Part shown: piece after piece, positions 26,084-35,776 of the stretch
Layout: the number at the start of each line of letters is the position of its first letter
Position numbering within the stretch: the stretch's first letter is position 1
NCBI RefSeq assembly: GCF_002949735.1
Contig: NZ_CP026681.1
Span: 8,090,501-8,154,500 of the forward strand
Reading direction: 5' to 3'
Length of the DNA stretch: 64,000 nucleotides
Source: Nostoc sp. 'Peltigera membranacea cyanobiont' N6
GTDB taxonomy: Bacteria > Cyanobacteriota > Cyanobacteriia > Cyanobacteriales > Nostocaceae
Notes under the pieces: generated by a model
The model's input: only the letters and a program-made list of their open reading frames with translations
What the model was told of the DNA's origin: nothing
Databases searched by the model: none
Translations under genes and position numbers: made by a program

Positions 26084-27355
26084 CTATGCGATCGCTCGAT
26101 TAATTGCTTCTTCTTGACCAACTAAAGATAGGTAAGGCTCTTTTAAATATTTACGAGCAGCAGCGATCGCATCTTTGGCACTCACCGCCGCAATCAATTC
26201 TTGAAATTTGGTGTCAAAATCAATTCCTAAGCCCAAGATTTCATACCAGCCGTATATCTGAGCAATTTGCCCATTTGTTTGTTTACCCAAGGCGTACTGC
26301 CCCAGAATTTTATTTTTAGCAGCTTGGAGGGCGCTTTCAGATACTTCTGTGGTACACAATAAATCTACTTCTGTCCGCAGTCCTTCTAGGGCAATGCTGG
26401 TATTTTCGGGTGCTGTACCCATGTAAACCACAAATGAAGCCGGAAATAGCCTTGTTGAGTAAAAGGCTGATACTTCGTAAGCTAAACCGCGCTTTTCCCG
26501 TAATTCAACAAACAAGCGACTAGAAAGCCCATTTCCCAAGTAGGTACACAGCAATTTCAGTGGGGCGTAGTCAACAGAACTCACCGATGTTCCTAAATAA
26601 CCGAGCATCACGATTGATTGTTGTGTCTGTACTGGCTTAATTCTTACCTGCGGTTCCACCCTAATTTCAGGTAAATTTAGTATTGGCAGTGCTTGGGCTG
26701 GCGCTTGCCAATCAGCAAAAACTTCTTCTACCAACGCGACTGCATCCGTGGATGTGATTCTACCAGCAATACTAATTACTACATTATCTGGACGGAAATA
26801 AGTTTGGTGATACTCCACTAAATCCTCACGAGTCAAGCGGCTCATGGTGCTTTCATCTCCCAGCACTGACATGGAGTATGGGTGATTTTGGTACATTACC
26901 TGCCGCATTTGCTCAAAAGCAACATTGAACGGTTGCTCTTTTTGGGAACGAATATCTTGGAGTGCTAACCGCCGTTCTAGTTCCACTTGAGTTTCAGGAA
27001 AAGTAGGCGATCGCAAAATTCGCCCTGCCAATGCTAAAATTTCCCCAAAATCCGATGTTACCGTCTTGAAAGACAGCAAAAAATAATCAGTGCCAGCATC
27101 CGCACTCAAACTTGCCCCTACAGACTCGACAATTTCTGCAATTTCCAAACTAGAAAGTCCATCGCATCCCTTTGTCATCACTGCTGATAGCAAATGTGCT
27201 AACCCTGCTTGCTCGCGGTTTTCGTTACAACTACCAGCCCGCACAAAGATTCGCGCTGCAATAATGTCCGCAGCCGGATTTTCTGATGCCAACACGACAA
27301 TCCCATTATTCAATCCGGTGCGATGGATAGGCGATTTTTGCAGCAAGGTTGTCAT
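26084..27355 (-). CDS. M16 peptidase-like protein, degenerate zinc site
   Basis: This 423-residue pitrilysin-fold protein is the partner of the M16 peptidase encoded upstream. The position of the HxxEH zinc motif reads HLLSA (in LAHLLSAVMTKGCDG), so this subunit should be inactive, as in bacterial two-subunit M16 enzymes. It keeps the C-terminal RGLAYEVSAFYSTRLF motif used for substrate binding. The frame extends upstream to 27397, but those 14 residues (MTKDKGQMTNDKEQ) are a translation of STRR heptamers, so the ATG at 27355 (MTTLLQKSP) is preferred. The active subunit gene ends about 45 bases earlier. Confidence 0.88.
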   Translation of the reverse strand: MTTLLQKSPIHRTGLNNGIVVLASENPAADIIAARIFVRAGSCNENREQAGLAHLLSAVMTKGCDGLSSLEIAEIVESVGASLSADAGTDYFLLSFKTVTSDFGEILALAGRILRSPTFPETQVELERRLALQDIRSQKEQPFNVAFEQMRQVMYQNHPYSMSVLGDESTMSRLTREDLVEYHQTYFRPDNVVISIAGRITSTDAVALVEEVFADWQAPAQALPILNLPEIRVEPQVRIKPVQTQQSIVMLGYLGTSVSSVDYAPLKLLCTYLGNGLSSRLFVELREKRGLAYEVSAFYSTRLFPASFVVYMGTAPENTSIALEGLRTEVDLLCTTEVSESALQAAKNKILGQYALGKQTNGQIAQIYGWYEILGLGIDFDTKFQELIAAVSAKDAIAAARKYLKEPYLSLVGQEEAINRAIA

Positions 27356-27400
27356 TTGTTCTTTGTCATTTGTCATTTGTCCTTTGTCCTTTGTCAAAAA
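27353..27400. repeat. STRR heptamers between the two M16 genes
   Basis: Six or seven units of TTTGTCA/TTTGTCC lie between the stop of the first M16 gene and the preferred start of the second. Because 7-base units shift frame, they happen to stay open and extend the second gene's frame upstream. Confidence 0.85.
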
Positions 27401-28666
27401 CTAACAGGGTTTTAAGACAGTAACGGCATAATTTTGTGGTGAGAGATACTGTTTAGCTAATTTTTGCAGTTCTTGGGCATCGAAAGACTGAATCTGCTGG
27501 GGATATGTCACAGCTAATTCAGCTTGGGCGATGGTATTGTAATAGCCATAAAGCCCTGTAAGCTGATTTGGTGTTTCGGTAGAAAAGGCATACTCGTTAC
27601 ACAGCAGTCTACGGGCACGGGCAAGTTCTTGTTCGCTAATTCCTTTAGTTTGCAAATCATCCAAATGAGCGCAAATCAAGGATTCAACTTCCTCCAGATT
27701 TTCTGGTTCTAACCAGGCAGTAATTGTAAATAAACTTGATTCTCTTTGGAGAGAAAAACTACTGCAAATTCCTTGTACCAATTGCAAATCTTCTCGCAAA
27801 TCGCGAATTAAACGCGAAGTCCGCCCTTCTGCCAATAACACCGACAATAAATCTAAACCATAGCCAGTACGGATTTGCTCTACTCCTGGTACCAGCCATG
27901 CCATCAACAATCGCGCTTGCTCTATACGTGGTAAACACAGTTCTTGACGGTGAATTCCTGCGATCGCTGGCTTTGGCACTTTCTCAAACTGCGGACAATT
28001 GGAGCGATCGGCAAAATCAGTAAATGAATGATTTACCATTTCCCAAGCTGGTTGCTGGGCTATACCACCAGCAATTACCACCGTCATGTTTTCCGGCTGA
28101 TAGTGGGCGTGGTGAAAACAACGCATTGCTTCTGGTGACTGCTGCATCAGTTCTTGCTCAGTACCCAGCACCGAACGTCCGTAAGGGTGATGCGGATAGA
28201 TGCTTTGAATCAGGGTTTGAAATCCTATCCAGTCGGAATCGTCCTGACAAGAGCGAATTTCCTCTAGCACCACATCCCGTTCGCGGCCAAATTCATCTTC
28301 TGGAATTGCCGCATTCAGCAGCAGTTCTCCCAAATAGGGCAGAGTATCTTTTAAATAAGGAGCAGCTGTGGTGAGTGAATAATGAGCGTAATCATAGCTT
28401 GTCGCCGCATTACTCACGCCACCCCGGTTTTCAACTTTGGCATCGAACATTCCAGGCGGTAGCGTCGCCGTACCTTTAAAAATCATGTGTTCTAAAAAGT
28501 GCGCCATGCCAAACCACGGTTTTGGCTCTAGGCTGGCTCCAGCACGCACCCAAACATCTGCCACAACAACGGGAGTTGTGGGAATTTCTTGATGAATAAA
28601 AGTTAAACCGCTCTCTAGTCGGAAGACTGAGGCTGGAAATAGGGTATTAGTTAGTTTTTGTGACAA
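27401..28666 (-). CDS. M16 family zinc peptidase (active subunit)
   Basis: A 421-residue pitrilysin-type metallopeptidase. The inverted zinc motif HFLEH (56-60) lies in GMAHFLEHMIFKGT, with the distal Glu in DVVLEEI (about 135). It is related to the mitochondrial and bacterial processing peptidases, which cut presequences and small peptides. No signal peptide is evident, so it is probably cytoplasmic. It is the first gene of a two-gene operon with the inactive-type subunit at 26084. Confidence 0.93.
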   Translation of the reverse strand: MSQKLTNTLFPASVFRLESGLTFIHQEIPTTPVVVADVWVRAGASLEPKPWFGMAHFLEHMIFKGTATLPPGMFDAKVENRGGVSNAATSYDYAHYSLTTAAPYLKDTLPYLGELLLNAAIPEDEFGRERDVVLEEIRSCQDDSDWIGFQTLIQSIYPHHPYGRSVLGTEQELMQQSPEAMRCFHHAHYQPENMTVVIAGGIAQQPAWEMVNHSFTDFADRSNCPQFEKVPKPAIAGIHRQELCLPRIEQARLLMAWLVPGVEQIRTGYGLDLLSVLLAEGRTSRLIRDLREDLQLVQGICSSFSLQRESSLFTITAWLEPENLEEVESLICAHLDDLQTKGISEQELARARRLLCNEYAFSTETPNQLTGLYGYYNTIAQAELAVTYPQQIQSFDAQELQKLAKQYLSPQNYAVTVLKPC

Positions 28667-28832
28667 TTTTTTGTAGCTTTAACCACAATTTAATGCAATT
28701 TTGTCATCTTAACTCTGAACGATACCTAATTTAGAATCAAGTTATACAGATTTGTAGAATTATGCTATTGTTGTTCTCCGCACTACTGAAAAGTTAGAAG
28801 TGTTATGCATTGAGAGGAAAATCGCAAATTAG

Positions 28833-31800
28833 TTAAAATACTGGAATCTCAATCACAAATTCTGTTCCTTGACCAACGACAGAATTGCAACTCAACCGTC
28901 CATTATGGGTTTCTTCGACGATTTGACTAGCGATCGCTAATCCTAATCCCGTTCCTTTCCCAACCTCTTTTGTTGTAAATAGGTGGTCAAATATCCGCGT
29001 TCTAACCTCCTCTGGCATCCCCTGGCCGTTATCTTTGATGCGAATTACCACCATATTTTGCTCGCTAGATACTTCGGTGTGAATCAGTATTTGGTGATGA
29101 TTGGCTTGGGCTTGGGCAAAAGAAAGCCCCTCGCAGGAAGTATCTAAGGCATCAATTGCGTTAGCGAGGATGTTCATAAATACTTGATTTAGCTGTCCTA
29201 AAAAGCACTTAACTGGTGGCAATTTCCCGTATTCGGTGATGACTTCAATTGCTGGACGTTTTTCGTTAGCTTTGAGGCGATACTTCAAAATCAACAGAGT
29301 ACTCTCAATCCCTTCATGGAGGTTACAAGCAACTTTTTCGGTTGTATCGGCTCTGGAGAAGGTGCGGAGACTGATGCTAATATCTTTGATCCTTTCTGAA
29401 GCCACCTTCATTGAGCCTACTAGCTTTGGTAAGTCTTCAGTCAAGAATTCTAGGTCAATTTCTTCGCCATGCTCAATGACTGCGATCGCAGAATTGGGAT
29501 GATGTTGTTGGTAGCATTGGATATGAGCGAGTAAGTCTTGGATATAATCTTCGGCATTGTTGAGACTGCCTTTGAGAAATCCAATCGGATTATTAATTTC
29601 ATGTGCCACCCCAGCAACCAAATTGCCCAAGGTTGCCATTTTTTCATTTTGCACCATTTGTAATTGGGTATGCTCAAGTTCTTGTAGCGATCGCTCTAGT
29701 TGATGGGCATAATTTTGAGATTCTTGATAAAGACGGGCATTTTCTAGAGAGATGGCAGCTTGAGCGCATAACAGTTGGATAACTTCAGTGCGATCGCTTG
29801 TAAATGCACCGATTGTCAGCGGATTTTCTAGATATAGCAGCCCAATAAGTTTACCCTGATTTAACATCGGCGTACACAACACACTCTTAGGTTGTTGCTG
29901 CATGAAATATGAGTCGCCAATAAAATCTGTTTGTGCTGTTGCATCATCCAGCACAACAGTTTTTAAGCTGCGTTTGACATAGTTTACCAATGTAATGGGA
30001 ATGCCTTCGCTGATTGACAATGGTATAGATATCAGAGTGACTCCTTCGTTGATGCTGGCTATAGCTTCAACCACTAAGTTGCCCTGTTGAAGTACAAGTA
30101 AAGCAGCTTTTTGTGCCCCAGCATTTTCCATTACTACTTGCAAAAGAGTAGTGAGTAATTGCTCTAATTTAATTTCACTGGAGAGAACTTGTGAGGCTTT
30201 AAAAATGGTGGCAAAATCGAGGGCTTCCGAAATACTGCTGCTAGAAAGGTTTGTGTGGATGGTTTGATGTGGAAATAATGATGCTTCGACGGTTGAACTC
30301 AGTTGCAAGCGATGATGCTGTCCTTGTAAGATGGGAGCCAAAAGTTGGGGATAGCGTTTTTCCAAATCCTCAGTTTTAGCTTTAGCGCCCCAACGAGCAT
30401 AGCAGTAATAAGCCTCTTGCATATAAACTTGGGCGATTTTTTCTTTACCCCAGTCGAGGTAGAACTTGGCAGCTAGTTCATTACTTAGGGCTTCTTCTTG
30501 GATATATTGGTTTTCTTTCGCCAGATAAATGGCGCGATCGTACAATTCTATTGCTGCTATTTTTTCGCCCAAAACTCGATACCGTTCTGCTTCCACCAAA
30601 TCAAATTTGTGTTGGAAATTCATCGGTGCAAATTTGGCTCGAAACTGCAATTTTTCCTGATTTTCGCCAACCTTTAAGAGTAATTGTTCCTGTTGAGATG
30701 GTTCAGCCGTTGGATAGACAGCCAGCCGAGACAGAGAATCATAGTAGTAGAAAACAGTCACAGATAACATTCCTGCGCCACCGTTGAGGTATTGCTCTCC
30801 CTGATTTGCATTCTCAACTGCCGCCGGAAAATTCTCAAACAAATAACTGAGTGTTAACTTACTTAAGAAAAATATATGGAGTGTTAATTCGTCCTTTTCT
30901 TGGAGGAGCGCAGATAAGAGTTCTTCTTCTTGACAATCTTCACCAATCAGGGAGTCTGGATAGTCGCTATATTCGGTGATATTTTTAATGGTTTGAGAGA
31001 CGATATTAGACCAACTTAATAAGCGCTGATTTTGGGCATAATTAGACTCGTAGGCTTTGATATCTGCTAAGAGAATTTCCAAAACTTCTGTGCCACTTAA
31101 ATAGACATAGAATAACTTAAAAATCATCGATGCCAGCACATGAAAAAAATCGCCTGTTTCTAATCCAAGACTATGGGATTCCTGTAATAACCTAATTGAG
31201 GTGCAAATATGTTGTTTATTAAATTGATTCAATGCACCCACCTTAAATAGAGTCATGCTTTGAACAGATTTTGCTTGAAGTCTATCCACAAGCATTAAAC
31301 CTAGCTGGCCAAATTCGTAGCCTGACTCGAGTTGGTTACAAATATTAAGTACAATTCCAAAATCTGCATATCCTGTTGCAGAAAGTGGTGCATTACCGTA
31401 TTTAAGAGATAAATTTACCTCTTCGCAGGCAATAATTGGGAACAGATAAGGGGCAGTTTGGTGGATGGCGGGAGCGATGCTAGCCATAATCCGCAAAGCA
31501 ACCAAAGCTTTGGGATCGTTCATCAATGGCAAATCAACTAAGCCCTCAATACTTCTGCCAGCCAAGGTGGAGAGCGTGTTGACTACAGATTGCTGAATGT
31601 CTGGAGGTGTTACTGATTCAGGTAATGTTACCCCAAGTTGAGCGAGAAGTTCGCGCCCAATTGCGATCGCTTTGAATGATTGATTCCGCACCTGATCGGC
31701 TTGGAGTTGAACTTCATAAACTTTCACCCGATCCAGTAAGGTGGTTGTTTTTTCAATGACGATCTGGATCAAAGATTCCATCTGGTCAAACTCGTTATTG

Positions 31801-34241
31801 AGAAAAGCAGCTTCGGCTGCTTCTTCGTATAAACTTCGAGTCAGTTCGTAGGCGATTTCCCAACTATTAATCGGTAGCAACTGCATTCCAGAATAGAAGT
31901 AATGAAGTGCAGCACCATAAGCGGTAGCTTCTTTCGCTTTTCGACCAGCGTTCAGATTTAATTGAGCTAATTGTTGACGTTCAGCCAGTTGGGTAATTAG
32001 CAATATTCCTCGATTTAACTGACTGACAAGCTCAAAAATTCGCTCCTCTTGCTGTGACTCAGAGGTATTTTGCAAGAGTAATTGACCAATTTTAAGATGG
32101 GTAAATTGTTTCTGCTCACCTAGAATCAGAGAGTAAGCCGCTTGTTGCACCCGGTCATGTAAAAATTTATAGATGGGAACTTGGACATTGTAATTTAATG
32201 GATTTGAGTCATAATCATGCCCACTATCTTGAAAGAATTTATAAACTTCACTAGTAGGTATAACTAACCCTTCTTGCAAAGCTTTCCATAAAGATGCTGC
32301 TGTTTCGGTTTCAGATTGTTCAGAAACAATTGCTAAGGTTAGCAAATCAAACTGGTTGCCAATGCACGCAGCTAATTTCAACACATTTTGCGTTGCTGTT
32401 GGCAACTTCTGCAACTGTAACGCTACGAACTCTACCACATCATCAGTGAGAGCAAGAGCTTTCACAGCAGCAATATCACATTGCCAGTAACCTCGATCGA
32501 AATTAAAACTAATCAATCTATCTTCATACAATGCTTTGATGAATTGCGTTGCAAAAAATGGATTTCCCTGAGTTTTTTGATAGACGAGTTGCGTTAGAGG
32601 TTGGGCAATTTTAATTGAACAATTTAAGATATCAACTACCAATTGATTTAAACTAGCTTTAGTTAAGGGAGCTAAATTAATGCTGTGAATTGTAGCATTG
32701 GCTTTGCGAATCTCCGCTAAAGTCAACATCAATGGATGTGCGGTAGAGACTTCATTATCTCGGTAAGCCCCAATTAAAAGTAAAGATCCATTTCCTGATT
32801 CACTCATCAACAACTGGATCAACTTGAGTGATGCAGAATCAGCCCACTGCAAATCATCGAGGAAAATTACCAATGGATGTTCTTTTGTAGTGAATACCTG
32901 AATGAACTTTTGGAAGAGTAAATTAAAGCGATTCTGTGCCGCACTTGGTGAAACTTCCGTTGCAGGTGGTTGTTGACCAATAATTTGTTCTAGTTCGGGA
33001 ATTACCTCAAGAATGACTTGCCCTTGATCCCCCAGCACTTGTAAAATTTTATTTTTCCAAGTTGACAATTGAACATCACTTTCACTGAGCAATTGTCCCA
33101 TTAAGTCTCGAAACGCCTGTACAAAAGCGGAGAAAGGAATATTCCGATTAAATTGGTCAAATTTTCCTTTGATAAAGTAGCCCCGTTGCCGGACAATGGG
33201 TTTGTGAACCTCGTTGATCAAAGCAGTTTTACCAATACCAGAAAAACCAGCCACTAACATTAGTTCCGTCTGATTGTTGCTAACGCGATCAAAGGCTTTT
33301 AGCAGAGTTTCAACTTCATGCTTGCGACCATAGAGTTTTTCTGGGATAATAAAGCGATCGCACACATCCCGTTGAGCAATTGGGAAACTTACAATTTTCC
33401 CCGTCTCCTTGAGTTGAGCCAAACAATTTTCTAAATCATATTTCAGCCCAAATGCACTCTGATAGCGGTCTTCGGCATTTTTCGCCATCAATTTGCTAAC
33501 AATAGATGAGAGTACAGGCGCAATTTGCGGATTAATCTCATGTACTAAAAGCGGAAGTTTGGCAATATGACAATGTACCAATTCCATCGGGTCGTGTGAT
33601 TTAAATGGTAATTCCCCTGTTAATAACTCGTAAAAAGTTACACCTAGAGAATAAAAATCAGTCCGATAGTCAATTCCCCGATTCATTCGTCCAGTTTGCT
33701 CTGGTGATAAATAGCCAAGTGTCCCCTCTAACACATTAGGACTCATCAAGATTTGAGTTTCTCGTGGCAACAGAGATGCAATACTAAAGTCTATTAACTT
33801 AATTTCTTTAGTTTGGGGATTAATTAAAATATTGGCGGGTTTAATATCTTTGTGAATGACCCGATGACGAATTAGAATATCTAATGTATTGCACAGTGCG
33901 ATCGCTAAAAGTAAAAAATCTTGTAGAGACGCAATATATCGCGTCTGGTCAGAGGTTAAATAATCTTTGAGAGAAATTCCCCCAAAGTCTTCCATCACTA
34001 ACGCATAGCCATTCTGATAAGGTTCTAGGCTGTAGGTTTGGATGATTCCAGGTAGATTCAAATTTTTGGCGATGGTGAATTGGTTGCGAAACTGTATCAA
34101 TTCGCTGAAACTGGGATAAGCAGTTTTCATCAGCTTAATCACCACAGATTTTTGGTCAGTTTCTCGATTAGCGCGATAAACCAAGGTTCGAGAACCATTG
34201 TAGAGTTCTTTGCTAACGTGATATCCGGGAATGCTGACCAT
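28833..34241 (-). CDS. Giant Ser/Thr kinase - AAA ATPase - GAF - histidine kinase hybrid
   Basis: The 1802-residue signalling protein is of the type seen in Nostoc. Residues 1-270 are a Hanks kinase: lysine in VVIKLMK, catalytic HKDIKPAN (130-137), IDFSIAS in place of DFG. An AAA/STAND ATPase follows with Walker A GFSGIGKT (332-339) and DDLQWADS. A long helical region (about 650-1330) comes next, then a GAF domain (about 1340-1510) and a histidine kinase with VAHEINNPIGF (His at about 1547), an N-box NILANAIDAL, and DNGQGMP and GTGLGLAIA boxes. There is no membrane segment. Such proteins may couple Ser/Thr and His phosphorylation. No response regulator gene is adjacent. Confidence 0.93.
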   Translation of the reverse strand: MVSIPGYHVSKELYNGSRTLVYRANRETDQKSVVIKLMKTAYPSFSELIQFRNQFTIAKNLNLPGIIQTYSLEPYQNGYALVMEDFGGISLKDYLTSDQTRYIASLQDFLLLAIALCNTLDILIRHRVIHKDIKPANILINPQTKEIKLIDFSIASLLPRETQILMSPNVLEGTLGYLSPEQTGRMNRGIDYRTDFYSLGVTFYELLTGELPFKSHDPMELVHCHIAKLPLLVHEINPQIAPVLSSIVSKLMAKNAEDRYQSAFGLKYDLENCLAQLKETGKIVSFPIAQRDVCDRFIIPEKLYGRKHEVETLLKAFDRVSNNQTELMLVAGFSGIGKTALINEVHKPIVRQRGYFIKGKFDQFNRNIPFSAFVQAFRDLMGQLLSESDVQLSTWKNKILQVLGDQGQVILEVIPELEQIIGQQPPATEVSPSAAQNRFNLLFQKFIQVFTTKEHPLVIFLDDLQWADSASLKLIQLLMSESGNGSLLLIGAYRDNEVSTAHPLMLTLAEIRKANATIHSINLAPLTKASLNQLVVDILNCSIKIAQPLTQLVYQKTQGNPFFATQFIKALYEDRLISFNFDRGYWQCDIAAVKALALTDDVVEFVALQLQKLPTATQNVLKLAACIGNQFDLLTLAIVSEQSETETAASLWKALQEGLVIPTSEVYKFFQDSGHDYDSNPLNYNVQVPIYKFLHDRVQQAAYSLILGEQKQFTHLKIGQLLLQNTSESQQEERIFELVSQLNRGILLITQLAERQQLAQLNLNAGRKAKEATAYGAALHYFYSGMQLLPINSWEIAYELTRSLYEEAAEAAFLNNEFDQMESLIQIVIEKTTTLLDRVKVYEVQLQADQVRNQSFKAIAIGRELLAQLGVTLPESVTPPDIQQSVVNTLSTLAGRSIEGLVDLPLMNDPKALVALRIMASIAPAIHQTAPYLFPIIACEEVNLSLKYGNAPLSATGYADFGIVLNICNQLESGYEFGQLGLMLVDRLQAKSVQSMTLFKVGALNQFNKQHICTSIRLLQESHSLGLETGDFFHVLASMIFKLFYVYLSGTEVLEILLADIKAYESNYAQNQRLLSWSNIVSQTIKNITEYSDYPDSLIGEDCQEEELLSALLQEKDELTLHIFFLSKLTLSYLFENFPAAVENANQGEQYLNGGAGMLSVTVFYYYDSLSRLAVYPTAEPSQQEQLLLKVGENQEKLQFRAKFAPMNFQHKFDLVEAERYRVLGEKIAAIELYDRAIYLAKENQYIQEEALSNELAAKFYLDWGKEKIAQVYMQEAYYCYARWGAKAKTEDLEKRYPQLLAPILQGQHHRLQLSSTVEASLFPHQTIHTNLSSSSISEALDFATIFKASQVLSSEIKLEQLLTTLLQVVMENAGAQKAALLVLQQGNLVVEAIASINEGVTLISIPLSISEGIPITLVNYVKRSLKTVVLDDATAQTDFIGDSYFMQQQPKSVLCTPMLNQGKLIGLLYLENPLTIGAFTSDRTEVIQLLCAQAAISLENARLYQESQNYAHQLERSLQELEHTQLQMVQNEKMATLGNLVAGVAHEINNPIGFLKGSLNNAEDYIQDLLAHIQCYQQHHPNSAIAVIEHGEEIDLEFLTEDLPKLVGSMKVASERIKDISISLRTFSRADTTEKVACNLHEGIESTLLILKYRLKANEKRPAIEVITEYGKLPPVKCFLGQLNQVFMNILANAIDALDTSCEGLSFAQAQANHHQILIHTEVSSEQNMVVIRIKDNGQGMPEEVRTRIFDHLFTTKEVGKGTGLGLAIASQIVEETHNGRLSCNSVVGQGTEFVIEIPVF

Positions 34242-34337
34242 AGGGCTTAATTCTTGAGACTTTTATATCTAGGTTTCCCAAAAATATGGCAATCTTTACT
34301 GTCAGTTCGCTTATTTGAAACTAATTGAAATAATTAA

Positions 34338-34368
34338 AGCTCCCAAGTTCTAATTGACTTTGGGAGCT
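34338..34368 (-). terminator. Terminator downstream of the 6S RNA
   Basis: AGCTCCCAA (34338-34346) pairs with TTGGGAGCT (34360-34368). On the minus strand the stem is followed by TTTAATTATTT. It lies about 12 bases past the predicted 3' end of the 6S RNA and would end the purK-6S transcript. Confidence 0.75.
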
Positions 34369-34377
34369 AATAATTTT

Positions 34378-34561
34378 AAGTTCACCGCGACGCCGTTTTA
34401 CCTAAGTTTATGACCTGGGTTTATCCAGGTGGGAACCTAAATTCCTCGTTTAAAGTTTCCGGGTACATGCCCGGTTTACTGCCACGAGAACAGTTGACTC
34501 CCTTGTCATTAAAGGCATAGATCAAAAAACTTGATGGCAGTCACCAACGTCGTAGTGCAAC
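34378..34561 (-). ncRNA. ssaA: 6S RNA (6Sa RNA)
   Basis: About 184 bases on the minus strand, directly downstream of purK, form one long rod. The ends pair as GTT-CAC-CGACG with CGTCG-GGTG-AAC; internal stems include CCGGG-CATGTA-CCCGG and ACCTGG-ATAAAC-CCAGGT, around a large central bubble. 6S RNA mimics an open promoter and binds RNA polymerase holoenzyme. The length matches the roughly 185-nt cyanobacterial 6Sa RNA, whose gene is known to sit by purK. A perfect -10 box lies 7 bases before the predicted 5' end and a terminator follows the 3' end. Identification rests on structure and context, not an alignment. Confidence 0.8.
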
Positions 34562-34567
34562 TCACTC

Positions 34568-34573
34568 ATTATA
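34568..34573 (-). promoter_or_regulatory. -10 box of the 6S RNA gene
   Basis: A perfect TATAAT on the minus strand, placed so that transcription would begin near 34561, the first base of the terminal stem. No good TTGACA-like -35 element is present at 16-18 bases; TTGAAC lies 21 bases upstream. Confidence 0.65.
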
Positions 34574-34621
34574 GCTTTTCAAAAGATGTTGTGTGTTCAA
34601 TATCGAAACTTTCCGATCTAT

Positions 34622-35776
34622 TTACCTGGGATACCAGATAGATTCTACTTTCTGAGCGATCGCATTTGCCGATTCTCGATTTTGATCGTCCAGCAAAACG
34701 GTAACATGTCCCAACTTCCGCCCAGGACGTGATTCTGTCTTCCCGTACCAGTGAACATGCGCCTGGGGAATTTCTGCTATTTTTTGACGCTGGCTGTGGT
34801 AGTCGCTGTGAGAATTTTCATACCCCAGTAGGTTAACCATTACAGCGCCAGCGCACTGCAAAGCCGGATTCCCTAAAGGTAAACCACAAACTGCTCTGAG
34901 GTGTTGCTCAAACTGAGAAGTTTCGCAAGCGTCAATCGAAAAATGCCCAGAATTGTGGGTACGGGGCGCAATTTCATTTACCAAAACTTTGCCATCAGCC
35001 CTGAGAAATAGCTCAATTCCAAAGATTCCCACTACTTCTAGGCTATTTAATAGAGTATGTGCGATCGCTTGGATTTCTGCTACTTGATTAGGCGTAATAT
35101 CAGCAGGCGCAATTACCCGCCGACATACTTGTTGTTCTTGTTGAGTTTCTACCACTGGGTAAGTGACAATTTCTCCCTCCACAGAACGCGCTGCAATTAT
35201 TGCTAGTTCTCTTTCAAAAGGGACAAATTCTTCTAACAAAAAAAGTGATTTATTTAAAGGTTTTATTGTGGTTTCATAACTTAGTTTTTGCTCTAAATTA
35301 GCAAAATCCTGAATTATGAAAGTACCCTGACCATCATAGCCGTGGCGGCGGGCTTTGAGAACTGCTGGAAAACCGAGGTATTCTATTTTTGATTGGAGAT
35401 GTTCTACCTCCTCAAGGGCGAAAAATTGAGGAACTGGTAATCCCAAATCGCGTAAGTAGCAGCGCTGATGATATTTATCTAAAAGAGGAGCTAAAGCTTC
35501 TAATCTGGGACGGAAACAAACGCCTTTTTCTGATAAAAGAGATAAAGCTTGCAGGTTAACAAATTCGTTTTCAAAGGTGATGACATCGCATTTTTGAGCT
35601 AATATTTCTGTAGCACTTGCGTCATCAACTGGGGCGAAAACAGTCTCTTGAGCGATTGACACGGCCGGATCGTGAACGCTTGGAGTTTGTACTACTAATT
35701 CTACTCCTAGCTTCTGTGCTGCATCCGCCATCATCCAGGCAAGTTGTCCGCCACCAATTACACCAACACGTTTCAT
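34622..35776 (-). CDS. purK: 5-(carboxyamino)imidazole ribonucleotide synthase PurK
   Basis: PurK uses ATP and bicarbonate to carboxylate AIR, in purine synthesis with PurE. The 384-residue ATP-grasp protein starts KRVGVIGGGQLAWMMADAA and contains KARRHGYDGQGT, LEEFVPFERELAII and EIAPRTHNSGHFSIDACETS, the PurK signatures. The ATG at 35776 overlaps the stop of the upstream pentapeptide gene as ATGA, which suggests coupled translation; an ATG two codons earlier (35782) is possible. The 6S RNA gene lies directly downstream. Confidence 0.95.
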   Translation of the reverse strand: MKRVGVIGGGQLAWMMADAAQKLGVELVVQTPSVHDPAVSIAQETVFAPVDDASATEILAQKCDVITFENEFVNLQALSLLSEKGVCFRPRLEALAPLLDKYHQRCYLRDLGLPVPQFFALEEVEHLQSKIEYLGFPAVLKARRHGYDGQGTFIIQDFANLEQKLSYETTIKPLNKSLFLLEEFVPFERELAIIAARSVEGEIVTYPVVETQQEQQVCRRVIAPADITPNQVAEIQAIAHTLLNSLEVVGIFGIELFLRADGKVLVNEIAPRTHNSGHFSIDACETSQFEQHLRAVCGLPLGNPALQCAGAVMVNLLGYENSHSDYHSQRQKIAEIPQAHVHWYGKTESRPGRKLGHVTVLLDDQNRESANAIAQKVESIWYPR

